From: Symbiodinium natans
Taxonomy: Eukaryota > Sar > Dinophyceae > Suessiales > Symbiodiniaceae
Direction of reading: 5' to 3'
DNA: 64,000 bases
NCBI GenBank assembly: GCA_905221605.1
Contig: CAJNDS010001569.1
Span: 62,001-126,000, forward strand
The notes under the pieces are model-generated. The model was not told the origin of the DNA and ran no database searches. It saw only the letters and a list, made by a program, of their open reading frames with translations. Both the position numbers and the translations under genes were made by a program. Of this stretch, positions 57,412 through 64,000 are shown piece by piece (the stretch's first letter is position 1; every line of letters starts with the position of its first letter).

Positions 57412-60400
57412 TTTCGGGATAGTGGTAAGCACTACTTTGTATGAGTTCGCATCTAAAGTGTGTTGGTGAACTGCTTGCAATTCAGCACTTAAACTCCACC
57501 GTTATTTAGTAGGATTCAGGGTTTAGAGCTTCATTCGGCTGAGGGATAGGATGGGGTCTCTGAGGTGCTAGTCGCATGCATCTGCTCCTTAGTGGCCACA
57601 TTTGTGAGCCACAGTCGTGAACTCAAATCTCGGAGTGAGGTCAATGCTCCGGAGCCCTTTCGTGCCGGGATGCGCGTGCTTCGCTTTTCTTTCCATGTTG
57701 AAAGTCTCTTGCACTCTGAAGTCATTGGAAAGCCGCAAGGGCGCCTGGTGTGGCAAACCCGAAAGACCCCAATCCCTCATGTACAAATTATGTGTGTTCT
57801 CTATACTACGATCCGGTTTGAAGCTTCTATTTCAATACGGGGTCCACCTCCACATGCTCTAGCCCAGGCCTAACCCCGCCGATGCCCTGCCCGCTGGTCA
57901 GGTGGTCCACAAAAGCAGCCGGCAGTGTTTTGCCATGAAGGCGGGCATGTCATGGCTGCGCTTCTCACATCAACTTCCTACTGTTTGCTTAAGAATCCCC
58001 CCCCCCCCCAAAAAAAAAAATATATATGCCGGCGTAGACCCCAAACAGTGAGGAGGGCCAGAAAAGGCCAAAGAAGGCCAGAAGAGCACCGACACTCCCG
58101 GGGACAAAAAGTACAAAAGTTCGCGGGGGCCCGAATTCCCTTGGGGGGTCAAAAAGACGCCAACCACTGGGGGATTCGGCTTCGCACGCGTGTGGAACTT
58201 GGGGTCCAAAAGACCCAGCTGATGCTCATGATGCTCAACCCCAAAATCGCGCACCCAGCCGCAGGGTTGACCCTAAACCCTAAACCCCCCTAAACCCTGT
58301 GTTTTTTTTGATCCTGCCCCCAGGTGGTCTCACCGCGCGCCCAGGCCTGCAGAGGCCACGAGAGGCCGGAATTCGCGCGAAACCACAGCGGGAGCATCGA
58401 AATGCAACGGAATTCGCGCGAAGCCACAGCGGGAGCATCGAAACGCAACGGAATTTGTGCGAAACCACAGCGGGGGCGTCGAAACCAAGGCCCCGTCCCA
58501 CCGCCGCGCGCGCCGTTGCGGTCAGCAACCAATTTCTTTACTCTGAACGTAAGAACCCCATTGTGCAAGCACTGTTTGGGGAAAAATGAAAATAAAAATG
58601 AGAATCCCTATATTACCCATGTAAGGAAGAATATTTCAGTTTATTGGGGGCTCTCCAAGCAATTCGTAGTTTCACATGGTTTGCTTCATGACTCCCAGCC
58701 CTTCCACGCACCCGAAACCCTGCACCCATCACTTGAAGCCCCCGAGCCTAAACCCTAAACCCTAAACCCTAAACCCTAAACCCTAAACCCTAAACCCCAA
58801 ACCCTAAACCCTAAACCCCAAACCCTAAACCCTAAACCCTAAACCCTAAAACCTAAGCCCTCAAGAAGGCGATGCCCAGCGGTGCCAACAGCGCCTCGGA
58901 GTTCTGGGCGCTCAGGGAGTTGCAGCATCGGAACATCGTGCGGCTCCGCGAGGCCAGGGAAGTTGTTAGAGTTTTTATGGTTTTTGCTAAGGTAGGGTTT
59001 AGGGTTTAGGGTTTAGGGTTTAGAGTTTAGGGTTTAGGGTTTAGGGTTTAGGGTTTAGGGTTTAGGGTTTAGGGTTTAGGGGTTTGCTTAAGGTTGCTTG
59101 CTTACTTGCTTGTTTGCATGTTTGATTACATGCTGGTTTGCTTACTTGCTTGCTTACCTGCTTTGCTTACGTGCTGTTTACTTGTTTGCGCTTGTTTGCT
59201 TGCTTGCTTACTCGCTTGCTTGCTTACTTGCTTGTTTACTTGTTTGCGCTTGTTTGCTTGTTTGCTTACTTGCTTGCTTGTTTGCTTGCTTACTTGCTTG
59301 TTTGCTTGCTCGCTTGCTTACTTGCTTACTTGCTGGCTTGTTGGTTTGCTTGTTTGTTTGTTTGCTTGTTTGCTTGTTTGTTTAGCTGTGAACCCTTCTC
59401 GGGTAGCCCTCAAACTTTTGGGTCGTTTCCTCAGCAGAAACATTAGAAACTGGACCGGCAGGTAAAACCATCCCCCCATGTCTCGAACCGTCAAAATCCT
59501 AGGCCCCAAGCCCTACATACTCTGAAAGAACGTGCTCAGTTGTGAGCCTAGGGGTTGCAAACCCTAAGCCCAAAACCCAAAACCCAAAACCACCAAAACC
59601 CAAAACCCAAAACCCTAAACCCAAAACCCTAAACCCTAAACCCGAACAACCCAAAAACCCAAAAGGCCGTCATTGGCACTGAGCCAGGCTTTCGAGCACG
59701 ATGCGTACTTGGTCATGGAGCTCTGCAGAGGCGATTGGGTGTGGGGGGGGCTCTTAGCTTTGTGGTATTTTACCGTATCTTTAGATCCTTAGCCTTTTTG
59801 GGTTTATTGGGTTTCTTAAGAAGGCAGCTAAAATTTTTATTTATAGCTACCCTCCTACGTTCAGCCAAGTTTAGGTTTCGTCTATAGCGTCTAGGGGCGT
59901 GATCCCGCGCATCTACTGCAGATTGAATTGATCTTCACCTTGCCACGGCCTGAACTATCAACCTGCCTGAACTGAAACGGGCTCATTTGCGGCCTCTTTC
60001 AGCGGAGTCTACGGCGTTTGTTTTTAGGTCGTTCTTATGGCCAAGAAGGCTTGGCGGCCTTAAATCTTCACGCCTTCCTGAGTTGAGTCGAAGTCAGAAA
60101 GGCCAGAAGCCCTCAGAAGGCCCTGCAAGACGAGCAAAATTGTGTGCAACATGAGTAGCGGCTGTAAGTCAACGACAAACCCGAAGCTTAGGTTTGTCTA
60201 CATGGAAGTCATCAATGTTACACAGCATGGCTGTTCCTTATTCACCTACCCACACCTACAGCCACGGCCACGGTCACGGCCACAGCCACACCCGCAACTC
60301 ACACGGCACGCGCGCAGCAGGCACGCACGGCCCTGCATTTCCCGGCACTCTTCACAAGAAAGTTGCACAGAGAAGTGTGAACTCCACTTGTCCCACAGGA

Positions 60401-61338
60401 TTCCCATCGTCCGCTTCGCATTCATGTACACACTTGTTTGCCTCAAGACTCAAGGCGGCACGTTGATGCAGTGGATTCGAGACCAGTTCGAGAAGCACCT
60501 TGGGAAGGCAGGTTGAAGCAATGCGTCTATAGGGCTGCGACAAACTAAGACGTCTTATATACAGTCCTTCGCTCGAAGCGGTACTTGCATCTGCCATAAA
60601 CTCGTCGATGCCTCAGATTCTCATTCATGTACAGCAGGCAACCTCGCAAACCGTCAGGAGGTCTACATGCCCCCTTCCACGAAGCAAGTCGGCCAGTGCT
60701 TGTGGCAAGTTCTAGATGCCATACAGTACCTCCACAGCCTCAACATCGTGCACCGTGACGTCAATACCCAGAATCTTCTACTTGCCCAGGCAGGCGTGCG
60801 GAACCATCACCCTAAGCCGTGTCTGAAATGTGAGTTGCTGAGTCGCTACAGCTCCCCTGAAGTAAAAGCCATGCGGCCCCAAGCCCCTCCCGAAAGTGTG
60901 GATCCCACTCAGGGTGGTTCGCGCATGCAGCTGAAGTTAGCAGACTTCAACTTGGCCACGGAGGTGCAAGGGGAGTTCTTGACTCAATGCTGTGGCACCC
61001 CGGGCTTCATGGCGCCGGAGGTGCTCCAGTGCCACTACTCCAAGCTTTGTGACGTGTGCAGTGCCGGGGTCGTCTTCTACCAGATTGTCAAAGGAGAGCG
61101 ACTCTGGAGGCAGGTTGACACAATTGCCGCGCACTACAAGGACGTCCTGGACGAGACGCCCCTGAAGTTGGAGAGCACAGCGGCCTGGAGTCGCCATGGC
61201 GCGGGCGCCCTGAGCCTGGCGCAGGAGCTGCTGTCTTTAGAGGCGCAAGGGCGACCGACAGCAGCAGCCGCCATGGAGAACCCCTGGTTGCAAAAGCATG
61301 CGCTTGGTGCGGAACAAGGGTGCTGTGCCATCAGCTAG
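56899..61338 (+). CDS. divergent protein kinase with altered catalytic motifs and C-terminal CaaX-type box
   Basis: Exons, approximate: 56899-56937 ([15 protein letters not shown], glycine loop), 58866-58951 ([20 protein letters not shown] and HRNIVRLRE, the VAIK-type Lys and helix C Glu), 59688-59728 ([14 protein letters not shown], hinge), 60455-60510 ([19 protein letters not shown]) and 60658-61338. In the last exon (numbered from Met 60667) the catalytic loop is HRDVNTQN (29-36), so the usual Lys after HRD is Asn; DFG is DFN (93-95); about 50 extra residues separate them. [11 protein letters not shown] and a C-lobe ending in MENPWL are normal. The protein ends GCCAIS: CAIS fits a farnesylation box with a neighbouring Cys. 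HRD Asp, loop Asn and DFN Asp remain, so activity is possible but uncertain. Exons upstream of 56.9 kb are likely but not assigned. Confidence 0.8.
56980..57070 (-). repeat. (CCCTAAA)n after the glycine-loop exon
   Basis: About 12 units. This exon does not follow the usual polarity, since C-rich repeat lies downstream as well. Confidence 0.96.
57240..57412 (+). repeat. (TA)n / (GTAT)n / (GA)n microsatellite
   Basis: AT-rich runs (57250-57380), then about 14 GA repeats. Lies in the kinase gene intron between 56.9 and 58.9 kb. Confidence 0.95.
58745..59083. repeat. CCCTAAA (58745-58860) / exon / TTTAGGG (58993-59083)
   Basis: The kinase exon at 58866-58951 is framed by about 15 C-rich units before and 12 G-rich units after. 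Confidence 0.97.
59093..59385 (+). repeat. (TTGC / TTAC / TTGT)n tetranucleotide tract
   Basis: About 70 GCTT-type tetramers. Leu/Cys-rich open frames over it are not genes. Confidence 0.95.
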
Positions 61339-64000
61339 AAGTCCCTGACCGACTCACCTCTTAGAAGTTACATCGTATAGCCATGGCAGACTTAAGAAGA
61401 AAATGCAAGCACCGTGTTTCGGATCAAGCTCCGAATCCGGGGGTCCATTTTTGTGTCATGCCTGGGACCCTGCCGTGGATCTAAGGACTTTGAATCTCGG
61501 GTTCAGAGGTTCAGAGGTTTAGGTGCTGATGAACAGCAGGTAGCTAGTCACCAAATGGGCACCTCCCTTGGCCAGCACAACATCGTCTTGCTCCCGGATG
61601 TTGGCTCGGCTGCTTAAATGGGAGCTGAGAGAAAAACCCCGTATGATTGCCACACCCCGTCGTGTGAAGTGTGAAGGGTTGCATCTTACGATAGGGGATT
61701 CAACCTAATGAAAAGGTCGGCGTGTGCCTATGGACGTGCGATTTACGATAAGGCAAAAGAAAAAGCGATAAGGCTTTGCAAGGGGCACGCAGACATCATG
61801 ACGGGGCATTTGCGCATTCCGATATGTGTCGTAGAGGGCACACCGGCTCAATCACGCCGAAACTGTGCATCTTGCATTCTCTCGGGCAGCGCGAAGAGCA
61901 GTGCGAAGCTTGCATTCGCCTTGACTGCACCCGAGTCTGACTGGCCTAACGTCCATGCACCTTCTTTGGGTCCGCATAGAATTTCAACTCTGCCGGCCCT
62001 GCCTGCGGAAGCGGGTCTTTTGCAAAGTGGGCACTGCGCACTTAGCTTTTTCATGCCCCATCACTCAAATATCCTAGCGCTTGGGCGCTTAGATTTTTCG
62101 TACATCTGCCACTCTGGCATCAAGCTACAAGCTTGTCAGTCTGCTTGGAGAGCACGACCAAGTTATACGTGTATATGTGTATATACATACATTATTTTTG
62201 TTTTTAATGTTCTTCTTCTTATGGAGATCATTAAGGTATGTATTTCTGTAAAAAATATACGTTCTATATAACATGGAGTACGCAATTCTTCAAGGTGTCT
62301 TGAGGGAGAGCTCTCTCTGGCACGATAGCCTTCTCGGCACTGCTCGGCTGCCTTGTGGGCCTGAAGGGGTCCTCCGGCAGCATCTTCGACATCTGAGGGC
62401 CCCAGATTTTCGGTGAACTCTTCATACTTAGGGCTCAGGGTTTAGGGTTTAGGGTTTAGGTTTAGGGTTTAGGGTTTAGGCAGGTGACCTTCAGCCTTTG
62501 TGAGTTAGATAGAACCCTACGAGACATAAAAGGTTCACCCTCTGTTGGGCCAGCCCAGTCATAAGATTGGCAACTAGATCGTCCTTACTGCCGACGATGG
62601 CAGTGAGGCAGTGAGGCAAGTGGGTTCTGCAACAACTCAATTCTGCTGACCCGCCGTAGACATGTACACCCTAAGCCAAGGAAATCCACCGCAGGTGTGT
62701 AAGCAAAGGGCCCACCGCTCACCTAAGGATTTGGCGCACAAAAATATGTGTGCCAATATATCGGGTACAGGCTCGTTCTCGAGCGATCCCCTTCTTTGTA
62801 TCGGCGGCTGACAGGCCCGGAAGGCTCGATACCAGGCTCTGGATCCACGTGTTCACGTTTGAAGCCAATGACTCCAACAATCTTCTTCAGCTTCTGATTG
62901 CCATCGAACTTGCGGCTGTGCCCCAGCGTAAGCATTGTTATCTACCTTAAGCTGCAGCATCAGGAGTTGTGCTTCCCATCGAAAGCCGCGAGCTGGATCT
63001 AATCCGGGCTCAAATGCCTGGATATCAAGTACTTGTCAACATGCCGGTCTTCTTAGGGGTTGAGTATCCTTGGGTCCTTCGGATGTGTAGCGCTAGGGCT
63101 GGCTTGTCTGGCTGGCGAGGTAGTGGTAGTGGGTCTGGGTCTAAACACCGGCAAGATTTCCCGATTAAGCTTGTTCCGTATCTTTCAGATGCGTGAGGGT
63201 GTGCATGATTCTGATATCTCATGCTGAAGTTGGCAAGGGAATCTGGAGGATCAGGAGCTGCGTGACAGTCGGTATATTGCATTTCTCCTTTCAGGCAAGC
63301 GGCAAAGCCTTGTCACCCCCCAGGACGTCGTCCAATGCTCAGGTCAGAAGACTTTCCTTCCGACATGGTCCGAAAGGAAACAAAAGCATCCCATTGAACA
63401 GGGGTCCTTTTCTCGACCCCCAATCATATCCTCAAAAAGAAGTATTTCATATCCCACGAAATGTGCATAGTCTATGATCAGTTAGATTGAGATCTTGGCC
63501 GCAAGATTTCCTACAATCATTTTTCATACGCCCCTTCGTTCCAAATGGGTAATATTGGGAAAGGGGAGGTTTGAGTCAGAATGATTAAGAAATCGTCGTT
63601 TAAATGCACGAGCCTATTAAAAACAGGTGAATAAATCACCGGATTTCAGAGCGCGGACGATGTAAACGCATGCTTTGCCAGGTTATTTGCGAGTTAAGAT
63701 GTATACAAATCACTATGAATAAACCCTCAACCCTAAACCCTAAACCCGATTACGTATGTACAACGCATTCATTCTGGAAACTTCATATGGCATCTCAAGG
63801 TAAACCTTAAATGCCTGGATCTTCAGGCCCTTCACCGTCTGCGCGACACGTAAAGCCTTGGGGTACAGGGTTTAGGGTTTAGGGTTTGGGGTTTAGGATT
63901 TAGGGGAGCTTCCTCACCCCGCAACCCTCCTTTCCCTCCTGGAAGTGTAAAAGTGCCGTAAACAATCCGAAGCCTTGACGAATGAATCACGCAAAGCATA
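61339..64000. other. 3' flank of the kinase gene, largely unassigned
   Basis: Lower repeat content than the rest of the window. A 187-codon open frame (61708-62271) shows no domain and ends in AT-rich sequence, so I do not call it. Short telomere-like arrays lie at 62433-62480, 63724-63748 and 63870-63905. The frame 62969-63060 (RELDLIRAQMPGYQVLVNMP) may be an exon following the candidate at 62828. Confidence 0.5.
62828..62928 (+). other. candidate exon, unassigned
   Basis: A frame reading RLWIHVFTFEANDSNNLLQ then LLIAIELAAVPQ stops at a good GT donor (CCCCAGC|GTAAGC). No family recognised. Confidence 0.3.

Noticed and set aside
59094-59465. 123-codon Leu/Cys-rich open frame
   Set aside because: It reads the GCTT tetranucleotide tract and is open in several frames.
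61708-62271. 187-codon open frame downstream of the kinase
   Set aside because: No domain, odd composition and an AT-rich end; probably chance.

Overview
This window looks like nuclear DNA from a dinoflagellate or a close relative. All recognisable genes are on the + strand. Exons are very short and GC-rich, and introns are long. Many introns use GC or GA in place of GT at the donor, with AG|G at both exon junctions, which is a dinoflagellate habit. The filler DNA is dominated by the plant/alveolate-type telomere heptamer (CCCTAAA / TTTAGGG) and its variants. A chromerid or another alga with this telomere repeat is not formally excluded.

Layout. 0.65-33.4 kb: one giant gene for the axonemal coiled-coil protein CFAP58, about 40 exons of roughly 30-80 nt, split by very large introns. 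Other genes lie inside its introns. A complete plant-type ATP-dependent PEP carboxykinase gene (about 7.1-10.5 kb, same strand) lies between the CFAP58 exons at 6.9 and 11.3 kb. A frameshifted AAA-ATPase fragment lies at 21.5 kb. Two nearly identical tandem copies of an intronless gene for a small Cys-rich secreted protein lie at 27.3-29.3 kb.

33.67-37.74 kb: a composite mobile element. A short, AT-rich element with perfect 33-bp terminal inverted repeats was hit by a LINE-type retrotransposon. The LINE has a clear 12-bp target-site duplication, a GAA tail and an inverted 5' part, as left by twin priming. It carries zinc fingers and a ubiquitin-specific-protease-like (C19) domain. 40.8-45.8 kb: a multi-exon gene for a secreted, Thr-rich, mucin-like protein, with a second, A-tailed LINE fragment inserted in its telomere-like intron repeat. 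48.6-51.3 kb: a 2.7 kb TG/CG alternating tract. 56.9-61.3 kb: exons of a divergent protein kinase with altered catalytic motifs (HRDVN, DFN) and a C-terminal CAIS farnesylation-type box. 61.4-64 kb holds little that can be assigned.

The strongest unexplained pattern is the polarity of the telomere-like repeats. In three unrelated genes, exons are usually preceded by the C-rich strand (CCCTAAA) and followed by the G-rich strand (TTTAGGG). Each intron transcript would therefore begin with UUUAGGG repeats and end with complementary CCCUAAA repeats, and could fold into a stem that brings the splice sites together. A family of about 100-bp hairpin elements (8-9 copies) also lies in these introns.
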